Assembly (NCBI GenBank): GCA_004292855.1 | Contig: RDXN01000035.1 | Span: forward strand, 1 to 64,000 | Reading direction: 5' to 3' | DNA: 64,000 bases | From: Cytophagales bacterium | GTDB taxonomy: Bacteria > Bacteroidota > Bacteroidia > Cytophagales > Spirosomataceae | Shown: piece after piece, positions 27,452 to 37,732 of the stretch | Numbering within the stretch: position 1 is the stretch's first letter | Layout of the letters: every line of letters starts with the position of its first letter | The notes under the pieces: model-generated | The model's database searches: none | What the model was told of the DNA's origin: nothing | The model's input: only the letters and a program-made list of their open reading frames with translations | Made by a program: the position numbers and the translations under genes

Positions 27452-28189
27452 ATGAAAAGCATCCTTCTCCTTCTGCTGACCGCAACGGTTGGCTTTGCCC
27501 AGAAAACCGAGGGCGTGGTAACATACGAACGGAAATCGTACTGGACCAAGATCATTAACCGGCTGCCGTATCTGAGCCGTGAAGAAAAAGACCGGGCCGC
27601 GCAGACCTGGAAAAACGACGACGAATACAAAGAGAAAATGAAGCTCGTTTTCAACGAGAAAGGGAGTCTCTACACCCATGAAGATCAACAGGGCCAAACG
27701 GACGATGGCCGCTACACGTGGGAGAAAGACGAATATTACATCAGCCGAAATTTCGATAAGGAGACCAAGAGCGACATCATTGAAACGCTGGGTAAAACCT
27801 ACATCATTGAGGATTCGCTACGCACGCCGGTCTGGAAGGTGATGAATCAGATTAAGGACGTGAACGGCTACATCTGCATGAAAGCCGAAACCACCGACCC
27901 TATTCGCGGCCAGAAAATTGCGGCTTGGTTCTCGCAGGACATCCCCGTACCCGCCGGTCCCGAACGCTATTTTGGCTTGCCCGGCATCATCATGGAACTC
28001 GATATCAATGATGGCGACGTGATTTTGGAAGCCGTAAAGGTGGAATTTAAGCCAGTGGAGAAGGAGATGGTAGTCCCCAAAACCAAAGGCAAGAAAATTA
28101 GCGACAAAGCCTACGATGCCATGCTTAGCAAACACATTGCCGACAGCATCAAAGCCAACCGGAACCCGTACTGGGGCATGAGGTATTGA
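27452..28189 (+). CDS. GLPGLI-family protein
   Basis: The 245-residue exported protein has a signal peptide (ILLLLLTATVGFAQ) and the diagnostic motif YFGLPGIIMEL near residue 175. The family is paired with TonB-like receptors in Bacteroidota, as here. The biochemical role is not known; periplasmic or outer-membrane location is expected from the signal. Confidence 0.92.
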   Translation: MKSILLLLLTATVGFAQKTEGVVTYERKSYWTKIINRLPYLSREEKDRAAQTWKNDDEYKEKMKLVFNEKGSLYTHEDQQGQTDDGRYTWEKDEYYISRNFDKETKSDIIETLGKTYIIEDSLRTPVWKVMNQIKDVNGYICMKAETTDPIRGQKIAAWFSQDIPVPAGPERYFGLPGIIMELDINDGDVILEAVKVEFKPVEKEMVVPKTKGKKISDKAYDAMLSKHIADSIKANRNPYWGMRY

Positions 28190-28245
28190 GTTGAGATAAT
28201 AGTGGGTTGGAGTTCATCGCTAAGCCGAGTATCGTTTATTCAGCA

Positions 28246-28300
28246 TGGTTTGCCTTTGCCTTAAAACTCTCTCGTTTAAAAAGAGTTTTAGGGCAAACCA
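28246..28300. repeat. Inverted repeat upstream of the plug-containing gene
   Basis: TGGTTTGCC and TTAAAACTCT on the left pair with AGAGTTTTA and GGCAAACCA on the right, leaving an 11-base loop and small bulges. It lies between the GLPGLI gene and the next ATG. It may modulate read-through. Confidence 0.6.
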
Positions 28301-28314
28301 CTTCTCCACTCCTC

Positions 28315-30591
28315 ATGAACCCTTCCACAGTTCTTCTCCTGCTCCTAAGTGTTGTTTCACTAACCCTACGTGCTCAGCCCGAAAAAACATACGTGACTCT
28401 CGACCGCAGCCACTACGCAGCGGGCGATACCATCTGGGTTAAAGGTTATGTTGTTGAAGCCCTCCACCACACCCCCCGTATCAGCAGCCATACCCTCCAC
28501 CTCGCCCTGCTGGATGAGCGCGGCAAACCTATCTGCCAGCAAGCCCTCTGGCTCGACTCGCTGGCCCAGGCAGCGGGCCAAATCCCTCTGCCCGATTCGC
28601 TCCGGGCGGGCACTTATCAGCTACTGGCCTACACCGAGCGCGCCAATACCCGCGACAACCACGCCGTTTTCCGGCGACCCGTCCAGATTTTGGCCCGTTC
28701 GGGGTCAATGATGACGACTAAACCGCCCACCTACGCCCTGCGGCTGCTACCCGAAGGCGGACATCTGGTGGCGGGCCTACCAGCCCGGATCGCTTTTCAG
28801 GCTCATGACTCCCTCGACCGCAGTGCTTCCGTGCAGGGAGTCGTCCGCTCCGATCTGGGTGACACACTCGCGCAGTTCTTCAGCGTCCACCGGGGCCGGG
28901 GCTTTTTCATGCTCACCCCCCAACCGGGGCGTCGGTACGTGGCTGTGGCCGATATAAACGGGCAACGGGTGGAGACCGCCCTACCCGCCCCCCGCCCCAC
29001 CGGGCGCACCTTGGCCGTTGATAATCTCACGAGCGCGGAGGCCATTCGCATTATCGTGCATAGTAACCAACTCACGGCCGGTCGGCTCACGTTGTTTGCA
29101 CATCTGCGGGGCACGCCCAGTTTTCAGACCGAGATACCCGCCAACAAAGCGGAGGTGCGGGTGGCCATTCCCCGTACGGTGGTGACCGAGAACGGGGTGA
29201 TGGTGCTCACGCTACTGGATGAGACGATGACTCCTGTGGCGGAGCGGCTGGTGTTTGTGGCCGACCGCTCGCCGGTGAGTCTGTCCCTAACCACCCAGGC
29301 GAGCTATGGCCCCCGTCAGGTGGTGGAGATGCGTGTGAAGGTAGCCGATAGCAGCGGTCGTCCCGTTGCTACCCGGCTGTCGGTGGCCGTTACCGATGCC
29401 GGGCAGGACCCGGAGACAGGCGCGGCCACGCTACGCAGCACGTTGTTGTTAACGTCGGAACTGCGGGGGTACATCGAAGCCCCGGAAGAGATTTTCGAGC
29501 GGAGCAGTGGACAGACGGCCCTGCGGGGAGACTTGCTGATGCTGACCCACGGATGGCGGCACATCAAACGGAGCGACTCGCTGCATTCGGCAACCCCCGC
29601 CAGCCTGCCCAGCCTGCGTTTTGTTGGGCAGGCTTTGCGGCCCGACGGGAAGCCCCTGTCGGACGAATCGCTGAGCATCATGCTCAAAACCCGCGACAAG
29701 TTGACGCCCTTGCAGGCCCGTACGGACGCCGGGGGGCGGTTTTTAGTGGAGGGGGGGCGGTTTGCCGACACGGCCACGGCGGTTGTGCGCTCCCGCTTCA
29801 ACCGACCCCTACGGGTATCCCTGAAAGCGGAGACACCTGCGTTACCTTCTTTTGTGTTCTGGCCTTCGGACACCCTCTCGGCAGTGGAAGAGCGGGTGAT
29901 GCTGACCAAAGCCACAGACACGCAGGCGTTTTATCGGACGTTGCGAGAGCGGGGGGCAGTGCAACTGAACGAAGTGAGCGTAAAGGCCCGGAGTACGTCG
30001 ATCAACAAAGACGACTCCCGGCGAATCTTCTACGGCAAGGCCGATTACACGGTAGAGGCCACCGAACAAATGCGTACCATGCCAACGGTGGGGCAAATGA
30101 TTGCCGGTCGGGTGCAGGGCAGTGGCAGATGTCAGGGTATGGCTGTTATGATTGATGGTGTATTGACGAGTTCGCAAAGTGACGCGCTAAGCACCATTAA
30201 TCCGAACGACGTAGAAGCGATTGACATCATTGTGAATCCCGGCACAGCCGGGGCGTTGAGTGGGTTCACAGGGGGGTGTGCCATGAATATTTTGACCCGG
30301 CGCGGGCCGGACCCTAAGAAACCGCTTCAATCAGCCTATGTTACCCTACAGGGCTATGTTGTAGCCCGCGAGTTCTACAGCCCGAACTACGCTACCACCG
30401 ACCCACCCGCCCGCCCCGACCGGCGGGCCACGCTGTACTGGAACCCTTCGGTGCAGACCGATTCCAACGGGGAGGCCACGGTGCGATTCTATAACACCGA
30501 CGAACGGACTACCATCCGTATCATCGCCGAGGGCATCACCCCCGCCGGCCAACCGATGCTGGGCCGGAGTCAGTACATTATTCGCCCCTGA
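28315..30591 (+). CDS. Exported protein with TonB plug-like domain and macroglobulin-like N-terminus
   Basis: From the ATG at 28315 the protein (758 aa) has a signal peptide (VLLLLLSVVSLTLRAQ). The N-terminal part starts PEKTYVTLDRSHYAAGDTIW, as in MG2-like domains. Repeated beta segments follow. Near the C-terminus a plug-like domain reads LNEVSVKARS, then VGQMIAGRVQGSGRCQG, then NPNDVEAIDIIVNPG. No barrel follows, so it is not a receptor by itself. It may be a periplasmic partner of the upstream receptor. The longer in-frame start (28207) contains the repeat, so was rejected. Confidence 0.82.
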   Translation: MNPSTVLLLLLSVVSLTLRAQPEKTYVTLDRSHYAAGDTIWVKGYVVEALHHTPRISSHTLHLALLDERGKPICQQALWLDSLAQAAGQIPLPDSLRAGTYQLLAYTERANTRDNHAVFRRPVQILARSGSMMTTKPPTYALRLLPEGGHLVAGLPARIAFQAHDSLDRSASVQGVVRSDLGDTLAQFFSVHRGRGFFMLTPQPGRRYVAVADINGQRVETALPAPRPTGRTLAVDNLTSAEAIRIIVHSNQLTAGRLTLFAHLRGTPSFQTEIPANKAEVRVAIPRTVVTENGVMVLTLLDETMTPVAERLVFVADRSPVSLSLTTQASYGPRQVVEMRVKVADSSGRPVATRLSVAVTDAGQDPETGAATLRSTLLLTSELRGYIEAPEEIFERSSGQTALRGDLLMLTHGWRHIKRSDSLHSATPASLPSLRFVGQALRPDGKPLSDESLSIMLKTRDKLTPLQARTDAGGRFLVEGGRFADTATAVVRSRFNRPLRVSLKAETPALPSFVFWPSDTLSAVEERVMLTKATDTQAFYRTLRERGAVQLNEVSVKARSTSINKDDSRRIFYGKADYTVEATEQMRTMPTVGQMIAGRVQGSGRCQGMAVMIDGVLTSSQSDALSTINPNDVEAIDIIVNPGTAGALSGFTGGCAMNILTRRGPDPKKPLQSAYVTLQGYVVAREFYSPNYATTDPPARPDRRATLYWNPSVQTDSNGEATVRFYNTDERTTIRIIAEGITPAGQPMLGRSQYIIRP

Positions 30592-30618
30592 CGGGTCAGA
30601 CCCGACTCATTTCAGACG

Positions 30619-31077
30619 TTAACTCAACTCAATCGAATACGTAATCTCCGACGTGGGCCGCAACTGGGCCGTGGCCGAGCAATATTTATCCATTGAGAGA
30701 TCAACGGCGCGTTTGACCTTGTCGGGGTCGAGGGGACCGGTGAGTTTGTAGGTAATATGAATTTTTTGGAAGGGGGCCGGGGTGGCCCCTTTTTCGCGCA
30801 GGCCCTCGACCGACAACCGGAAATCGTCGATCTGTTGTTTCTGCTTCTTGAGGATCAGAATCACGTCGATGGCACTGCACGACGCCAAGCCCATCAGCAA
30901 CATCTCCATTGGGCGGGCACCGAGGTTATGGCCGCCAATGTCGGTAGCTGCGTCGATGTGCTGGGCCACACCCGACAGGCCGGTGGCTTCAAAATGGAAG
31001 GCATCATCAACGCGCACTAACTCGACCGTCATGGCGTTATACACGGGCGCAGGCTCAATTGTCTGAGAATCAACCAT
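30619..31077 (-). CDS. OsmC/Ohr-family protein
   Basis: The 152-residue protein has the OsmC fold with the two redox cysteines Cys67 (GLASCSAIDV) and Cys133 (DKYCSATAQL), which in this family reduce organic peroxides. It is slightly longer than Ohr. There is no signal peptide. It stands alone, divergent from the next gene. Confidence 0.93.
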   Translation of the reverse strand: MVDSQTIEPAPVYNAMTVELVRVDDAFHFEATGLSGVAQHIDAATDIGGHNLGARPMEMLLMGLASCSAIDVILILKKQKQQIDDFRLSVEGLREKGATPAPFQKIHITYKLTGPLDPDKVKRAVDLSMDKYCSATAQLRPTSEITYSIELS

Positions 31078-31110
31078 TGGGTTTTGCTTGGTTTTGTAGG
31101 TTCTAGTTAG

Positions 31111-31118
31111 TAATTTTG
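31111..31118 (+). promoter_or_regulatory. -7 box for the small membrane protein gene
   Basis: TAATTTTG fits TAnnTTTG, 26 bp before the ATG at 31145. Confidence 0.45.
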
Positions 31119-31144
31119 GTACTTACCTCTTTCTGTTAGCTGCC

Positions 31145-31474
31145 ATGTCCGAGAAATTTTCAGACGACCTCTTCGACATTAAAAACGACCGACGCTTGAG
31201 CGTGTATCTCTATCGCGCCGGGTTTGGCTGTTGGTTGCTCTACATTGTTTCGGGGGCGAGATTCCTGCATGAGTTAACCATGTACCGAACAGATTTCGGT
31301 ATCTTCTCGTTCTTTCTGATGGTCATGGGCCTATCGACCTCGATGGTGTACGACTATCATCACAACCCGCACGAGTTCGATACCAAGAAGAAATGGCTCA
31401 TTATCAGCTATATGGCGTTGGCGGTTCTCGTCTATATCTTCATCATTCAGGAAGGGCCGATCAAGCTGTTTTAG
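31145..31474 (+). CDS. Small membrane protein, three predicted segments
   Basis: I do not recognise the family. The 109-residue protein has a charged N-terminus, then hydrophobic segments GFGCWLLYIVSGARFL, FGIFSFFLMVMGLSTSMV and IISYMALAVLVYIFII, with a His/Asp-rich stretch (YDYHHNPHEFD) between the last two. An inverted repeat follows 6 bp after its stop. Confidence 0.75.
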   Translation: MSEKFSDDLFDIKNDRRLSVYLYRAGFGCWLLYIVSGARFLHELTMYRTDFGIFSFFLMVMGLSTSMVYDYHHNPHEFDTKKKWLIISYMALAVLVYIFIIQEGPIKLF

Positions 31475-31480
31475 GGAGTT

Positions 31481-31603
31481 TTTTGTCATGGCACCGGCCA
31501 CCCGGCCCGACGAAGGAGGGATCTACTTTACAAACACAATAGTTGATCGTTAACGGAGTAGATCCCTCGTTCCTCGGGCCGGGTGGCCGGTGCCATGACA
31601 AAA
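31481..31603. repeat. MITE-like inverted repeat, family B copy 1
   Basis: The left arm starts TTTGTCATGGCACCGGCCAC and runs through GGAGGGATCTAC. The right arm is its complement over about 45 bp with two mismatches; about 31 bases separate the arms. It shares the core GAGGAACGAGG-(G/A)-ATCTAC with the copy at 52437. It lies between convergent genes and ends two bases before the siroheme gene stop. Confidence 0.85.
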
Positions 31604-31604
31604 C

Positions 31605-32174
31605 TCACTCCTTCAAGACCTTTGTTATCTCGTTAAGCTTCTCCATTTTCTGGACAAAGTCGCCCTTGAGCCGGTTACGGATGGCGGTCAGATTGTCGAG
31701 GGTTTCCTGTAAGCTGTCGGGCAGAATCTCTTCCAGCACTTCGCGGAACCGCTTGGCAAACGTGGGCGATTTACCATTGGTCGAGATGGCGATTTTCAGG
31801 TCGCCCTTGCTCACCACCGAACTGAGATAAAAATCGCATAGGTCGGGGGTGTCGGCCACATTAACCAGAATTTTGCGTGCCTTACAATCGGCCTGCACCT
31901 GCCGGTTGACGGCTTTGTCGTTGGTGCCGCAGATAACCAAATCGCGACCGGCAAGGTGGTCGGGGTGGTAGGATTCCTGAATGAGGGTGATGGTGTCGTG
32001 CTGAAGGGCCAACTGCCGGATTTCGTCGCGGATTTCGGGGGCAACGAGCGTGATGGGTGCGTCGGGGTTGGCGTTGAGCAGGGCCGTTAGCTTCTCCAGG
32101 CCCACGTAGCCGCCCCCCACAACGAGGGTTTGTAGCTGACCAATTTTGACAAAAATGGGGAACAGGGTATTCAT
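31605..32174 (-). CDS. Precorrin-2 dehydrogenase / sirohydrochlorin ferrochelatase-type (siroheme) protein
   Basis: The 189-residue protein matches the N-terminal domain of CysG/Met8: MNTLFPIFVKIGQLQTLVVG, with the NAD-binding GGGYVGLEK, DLVICGTNDKAVN, LVNVADTPDLCDFYLSS and STNGKSPTFAKRFRE. It oxidises precorrin-2 to sirohydrochlorin and may insert iron. The start was chosen at 32174; a longer frame runs into the upstream terminator. A minus-strand TACTTTTG box (32179-32186) sits only five bases before it, so the message may be almost leaderless. Confidence 0.93.
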   Translation of the reverse strand: MNTLFPIFVKIGQLQTLVVGGGYVGLEKLTALLNANPDAPITLVAPEIRDEIRQLALQHDTITLIQESYHPDHLAGRDLVICGTNDKAVNRQVQADCKARKILVNVADTPDLCDFYLSSVVSKGDLKIAISTNGKSPTFAKRFREVLEEILPDSLQETLDNLTAIRNRLKGDFVQKMEKLNEITKVLKE

Positions 32175-32192
32175 GAGGCAAAAGTAGGCATA

Positions 32193-32222
32193 AAAAAAGC
32201 CGCCCCGTTGGGAGCGGCTTTT
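32193..32222 (-). terminator. Terminator of the OMP gene
   Basis: AAGCCGC and GCGGCTT pair across a loop of about 10 bases, with A/T runs on both sides. It is 19 bp downstream of the barrel gene stop (minus strand). Confidence 0.85.
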
Positions 32223-32240
32223 GCAATTTAAAGGAAGCAA

Positions 32241-33239
32241 TTAGAATCGCAGACCCACGTTCACCTGAACCATCCGACGCTTGGTGTCGAGACCTTCAAA
32301 TACGTTCGACAAACCGAGGTTATATACGGCGTCGAGCGTAACAGGTCCGAGGTTGATACCTGCACCCAGCAAACCGTTAAGGATTGTCCGACGAACATCG
32401 TCGCGGCCCAGTTGGAAGTTATTGTCGCCAATAGCTACCTGCGATGACAGTTCGGCACCCGCCTGCACCCGCAGACCCAGTGCGCTACCAACGCGCAAAC
32501 CTACATAGGCAGGAATCGCCAGGAAGTGTTGATTCACCTGACCACTGATATCAGCAGCAGGTGCCGCCGTTGTTGAAACTGGGTTGCCAATTACCGACGA
32601 ACCAGCCCGAACCAGATTCGCCGTTGAGTTCCTGTACTCCAAGCCAATCTGCCCGAATACCGTGCCGCCCGAACGTCCGTACAAACCAGCCTGCCAGCCC
32701 GTGCGGTACGCATTGTCCTGAATCGGTTCGTTCACGAAACGCGAGAAATTCAAACCAGCATATACACCAAACTTACCCGATTTGCCCCACTTGCGTGTGC
32801 CATCGGCATCGCGGTTGTTGCGGTTAGCCCGGTCGTTCGTGTTATAATCTGACGATGACGATGTAGTTGTTGTGCGGCTGTCGTAGGTGTTTGTGGCCCC
32901 GGTGTTGTTCATATTACCCGTGGGCGTGATCGTGCCTGTGTTGCCCGCCGGGTAGTTGGAGTTCGTTGTGTTGTTCATTGAACCCGACGTGCCTGTGTTG
33001 CTCATTGTGCCCGACATGCCAGTGTTATTCATCGAACCGGTCGAGTTATACGTGCCACTTGTGCCCGTACCTGTCGTGCTCATCGAACCCGAGTTGTACG
33101 TCGGACTCGACATGTTCGAGTTTGTGGTCGTAGTTGAAGTCGACCCGCTGTTGTACGTTGAGCCGGAGGTCGTCTGACCATACACCACACCGGTGCCCAG
33201 CAAACAGAGTGCTAAAATTGACTTTTTCATGATTTTCAT
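32241..33239 (-). CDS. Outer-membrane barrel protein with Ser/Thr/Asn/Gly-rich N-terminal region
   Basis: The signal peptide is KKSILALCLLGTGVVYGQ. Residues about 25-155 are low complexity, with repeated blocks such as YNSGS, TGTSGTYNS and MNNTGMSG. The rest is a barrel of the PorT-like type (KFGVYAGLNFSRFVNEP, ending with MVQVNVGLRF). The repeats suggest a surface-exposed or flexible extension that may vary in length. The ATG at 33239 gives MKIMKK; 33230 is an alternative. Confidence 0.8.
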   Translation of the reverse strand: MKIMKKSILALCLLGTGVVYGQTTSGSTYNSGSTSTTTTNSNMSSPTYNSGSMSTTGTGTSGTYNSTGSMNNTGMSGTMSNTGTSGSMNNTTNSNYPAGNTGTITPTGNMNNTGATNTYDSRTTTTSSSSDYNTNDRANRNNRDADGTRKWGKSGKFGVYAGLNFSRFVNEPIQDNAYRTGWQAGLYGRSGGTVFGQIGLEYRNSTANLVRAGSSVIGNPVSTTAAPAADISGQVNQHFLAIPAYVGLRVGSALGLRVQAGAELSSQVAIGDNNFQLGRDDVRRTILNGLLGAGINLGPVTLDAVYNLGLSNVFEGLDTKRRMVQVNVGLRF

Positions 33240-33316
33240 AACGTTTGTTAGTTGCACTAAAAAGGGATGCAATCTTTCGATTACACCCCTTTAACAGGCT
33301 AGTACGAGACTTTGTT

Positions 33317-34981
<1,665 letters not shown>

Positions 34982-35028
34982 TCAGTCGGTATTCGGGGGC
35001 GAATATCGCTTTTTGGCCACTCTTATCC

Positions 35029-35769
35029 TTACCGGGTCCGTATGACCGTCAGTTTTTTCATCAATTCAAGCCGGGCCGATTCTGAAACGGGCAGGGCTGA
35101 TTTTTGTTGGTGCATATACAGTTGATTCCGCTCTAAGCGGTCGATGTGATCCAGATTGATTAACAGCGAACGCGAAACCCGGTAGAAATTGGGGGTGGTG
35201 AAATACTGCGCTAAATGCCCCAAATTCATCGACAGCAGTAAGGGCGTTGTCATACCCATCCGGCCCAGTTTTACGTAAGCACCATCAGCCTGTAGGTAAA
35301 GTACATCGCTCTTGGTGATCTTCTCATACCCTTTATTCAGCGGTAAATAGATCATCGGGGAGTCAATTCCGGGTGCAACAGTATCCTGATTAAGTTGGTG
35401 ATGATAGTAGGCCAATTCGACCTGAATAACGAGTTCAGTGGGCCGAAACGGTTTGATAAGGTACGCAGCCGGGGCCGTTAGTTTAGCTCGCTGAACCGTT
35501 TCTGGCTCGGAGTTTCCCGTCAGATAAATAATGGGGATTCGGTGCATGGCCTGCAACCGCGCCACGGCAAAAATACCGTCCTCCGAAGACTCTTCTAAGC
35601 GAACATCGACCAGTGCGAGATCGGGTAATTCCTGTTTCATAGCCTTAACGGCTTCGGCCACGTTGCGGGCTACGGCAGTGATGCGGTGGCCCGCAACTTC
35701 CAGCGTTTCCTGAATGGCCAGGGCCGTCAATATTTCATCTTCAATAATCAGGATGGATAGGGATTGCAT
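35029..35769 (-). CDS. LytTR-family response regulator
   Basis: The 246-residue protein has a receiver domain (residues 1-125; acidic pocket EDE at 10-12, phosphoacceptor Asp55 in LALVDVRLEE, Lys near 'LIKPF') and a LytTR DNA-binding domain (about 145-246; KSDVLYLQADGAYVKL, then NFYRVSRSLLINLDHIDRL). It follows the histidine kinase by 5 bp and is its likely partner. Targets are unknown. Confidence 0.95.
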   Translation of the reverse strand: MQSLSILIIEDEILTALAIQETLEVAGHRITAVARNVAEAVKAMKQELPDLALVDVRLEESSEDGIFAVARLQAMHRIPIIYLTGNSEPETVQRAKLTAPAAYLIKPFRPTELVIQVELAYYHHQLNQDTVAPGIDSPMIYLPLNKGYEKITKSDVLYLQADGAYVKLGRMGMTTPLLLSMNLGHLAQYFTTPNFYRVSRSLLINLDHIDRLERNQLYMHQQKSALPVSESARLELMKKLTVIRTR

Positions 35770-35774
35770 AAAAT

Positions 35775-37499
35775 TTAGGTGGTGAATGACAGTGTGAATT
35801 GAGTACCCTCGTCTGTGCTGAATTGGCCTGTTCCGCGCAACTGATCCACTTGCGTTTGAATCAGTTTCATTCCGAAGCTGGTTCTGGTTTTTACCATAAC
35901 ATCCTGTTCAATTAGTGGATGTAGGCCGGGGCCATTGTCGGCAACAGCTACGATGATTTGATTTCCCCGCTGCTGACACGAAACCCGGAAAAGCGGATTT
36001 GGATGGTCAGGAAAAGCGTATTTACAGGCATTGGTGGTTAACTCGCTCAAAATCAGCGCAACAGGCATGGCCTGATCGGCAGAGACATTGGTTGGCGAAA
36101 GGCTGTAATCGGGTTCGATGGCTTCATAGCCAAACGCCTGCAACACCATCCCGACCAGTTCGGGAATAAACTCGGCCAGATCGACCCGCGCCAACTGATT
36201 TCCGTCGTAGAGTTGCCGTTGCAATACGGCCATTGTCTCGATGCGCAACTGACTTTCGGCCACCGCTTTTTTGGCCGCCACATCGGTCAGGCGGTTGGCT
36301 TGCAGGGTGAGCAGGTTCGACATGGTTTGCAAGTTGTTTTTGACCCGGTGATTCTGTTCGCGCACCAGTTCGGCATTTTGCAGACTGATGCGTTTGTTTT
36401 TGCGGGAGAGCCGGTAAAACACCACGCTCATGCCCCCGGCCACGAGCAACAAGGCCGAAACGGCCCACAAAAACCAGTTTTGCACCCGTTGATTTTCGGT
36501 TTGTAAGGCCAATTCCTGTTTTTGGGCCTTCAGCAGAGCTTCTTTCTTCTCTGTTTCATATTCCACACTCAGGCGCGTAACGGCTCCGTCGCGGTCGGCA
36601 GAATACTGGCTTTGTTCCAGCGTTCGTACCCGCTCTAACTGGTTGAATGCTCCTTTCCAGTCGTTCATGGCCTGGTAATAATTCAGAAAAACGGCTTCTA
36701 TGTGTAGTCTTGAGCTATAATCACTCATATTCTGTTTGGTGTAAATCTGCTTTGCCCTATCTATGTATGGCTTGGCTTGTTTGGGCTGCCCCAACCCAAG
36801 CCAGCCCTCAGCCAGTAACAGAGAGGTTCGTAGCTGATCGAACCATAAGTTCGATCTGGTATAAGTGGTCAAGCTGCGCTGTAGAAGTCCCAGACCCTGT
36901 CGGTTATTTCGGGCAAGCAACAACCGCCCCATCTGACTTTGGTGATAGGCTATAGACAACGTATCGTGGAGTGTACTGGCCAACTGGCCCGCAAACTGAT
37001 AGTACAGCCAGATACTGTCGGTTTGTAAAGCGGTTCTCGAGTTCGCTGGAATATCTTCAAAAACGTGAGCTAAGGCGTTATAAGCTTGCATGGTAGCCTT
37101 GGACGAACGAATCCGTTTAGCTACCTCTAAGGCTTGGCGGGCATACTGTAGTGCCTTGGGCCACCGCCCCAGCCATGATTCGATCTCGACCAATCGGAGA
37201 TACACTTTTGTCAATGCCTCCGATTCGCCAAGCTGTTCATGGATTCGCAGTGCCTTAACGAGCCAGAATTGCGCTGTGCGATAATCGGCGGCTGCTATAT
37301 AGGCTTTCCCGAACAGATAGCAGGCTTCGGCCACACCCAACGAATCGTTTTTGGGAAGAGCTTCCAGTAATACTTTTCGGGCGTGCCAGAATTTATGGGT
37401 TTTCAGCGGTAAAGGCGTAGAGGCTTGGGGCCAGGCTTTACTGGCTACTCCGCTCAGAAGCAGCCAAAGCGTAAATCGGCAAACAGTGCTGGCAGTCAT
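35775..37499 (-). CDS. Sensor histidine kinase with N-terminal TPR-like region
   Basis: The 574-residue protein has a signal peptide or first membrane segment (LWLLLSGVAS), a helical TPR-like sensor region (about 40-300), a coiled-coil stretch (310-340), one membrane segment (341-363) and a HisKA_2 box with His384 in EQNHRVKNNLQTMSNLLTLQ. A HATPase domain follows with SELTTNACKYAF and VADNGPGLHP. The catalytic motifs are intact. The TPR-like part is probably periplasmic and may sense a peptide or protein. It is upstream of the LytTR regulator. Confidence 0.93.
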   Translation of the reverse strand: MTASTVCRFTLWLLLSGVASKAWPQASTPLPLKTHKFWHARKVLLEALPKNDSLGVAEACYLFGKAYIAAADYRTAQFWLVKALRIHEQLGESEALTKVYLRLVEIESWLGRWPKALQYARQALEVAKRIRSSKATMQAYNALAHVFEDIPANSRTALQTDSIWLYYQFAGQLASTLHDTLSIAYHQSQMGRLLLARNNRQGLGLLQRSLTTYTRSNLWFDQLRTSLLLAEGWLGLGQPKQAKPYIDRAKQIYTKQNMSDYSSRLHIEAVFLNYYQAMNDWKGAFNQLERVRTLEQSQYSADRDGAVTRLSVEYETEKKEALLKAQKQELALQTENQRVQNWFLWAVSALLLVAGGMSVVFYRLSRKNKRISLQNAELVREQNHRVKNNLQTMSNLLTLQANRLTDVAAKKAVAESQLRIETMAVLQRQLYDGNQLARVDLAEFIPELVGMVLQAFGYEAIEPDYSLSPTNVSADQAMPVALILSELTTNACKYAFPDHPNPLFRVSCQQRGNQIIVAVADNGPGLHPLIEQDVMVKTRTSFGMKLIQTQVDQLRGTGQFSTDEGTQFTLSFTT

Positions 37500-37732
37500 G
37501 ATGATTGGGTGGAATGGTTTGAATCAGCACGTATAAAAGTAACCGGACTTTTGACATGAACCAAATGGTTCGTTTCGGAAACAGGCTGTTTCGCAAAGAG
37601 TTTGCCGGGATTCGCAAAGCAGCGATATCAACTATCCTTAGAATAGAGAAGATTTGGGTGAAAATACTCGGTCAGCTTTTCCGACTACACTCCGCTTCAC
37701 TGTACTCTTCATACTCTTTTAGACAACATGTT

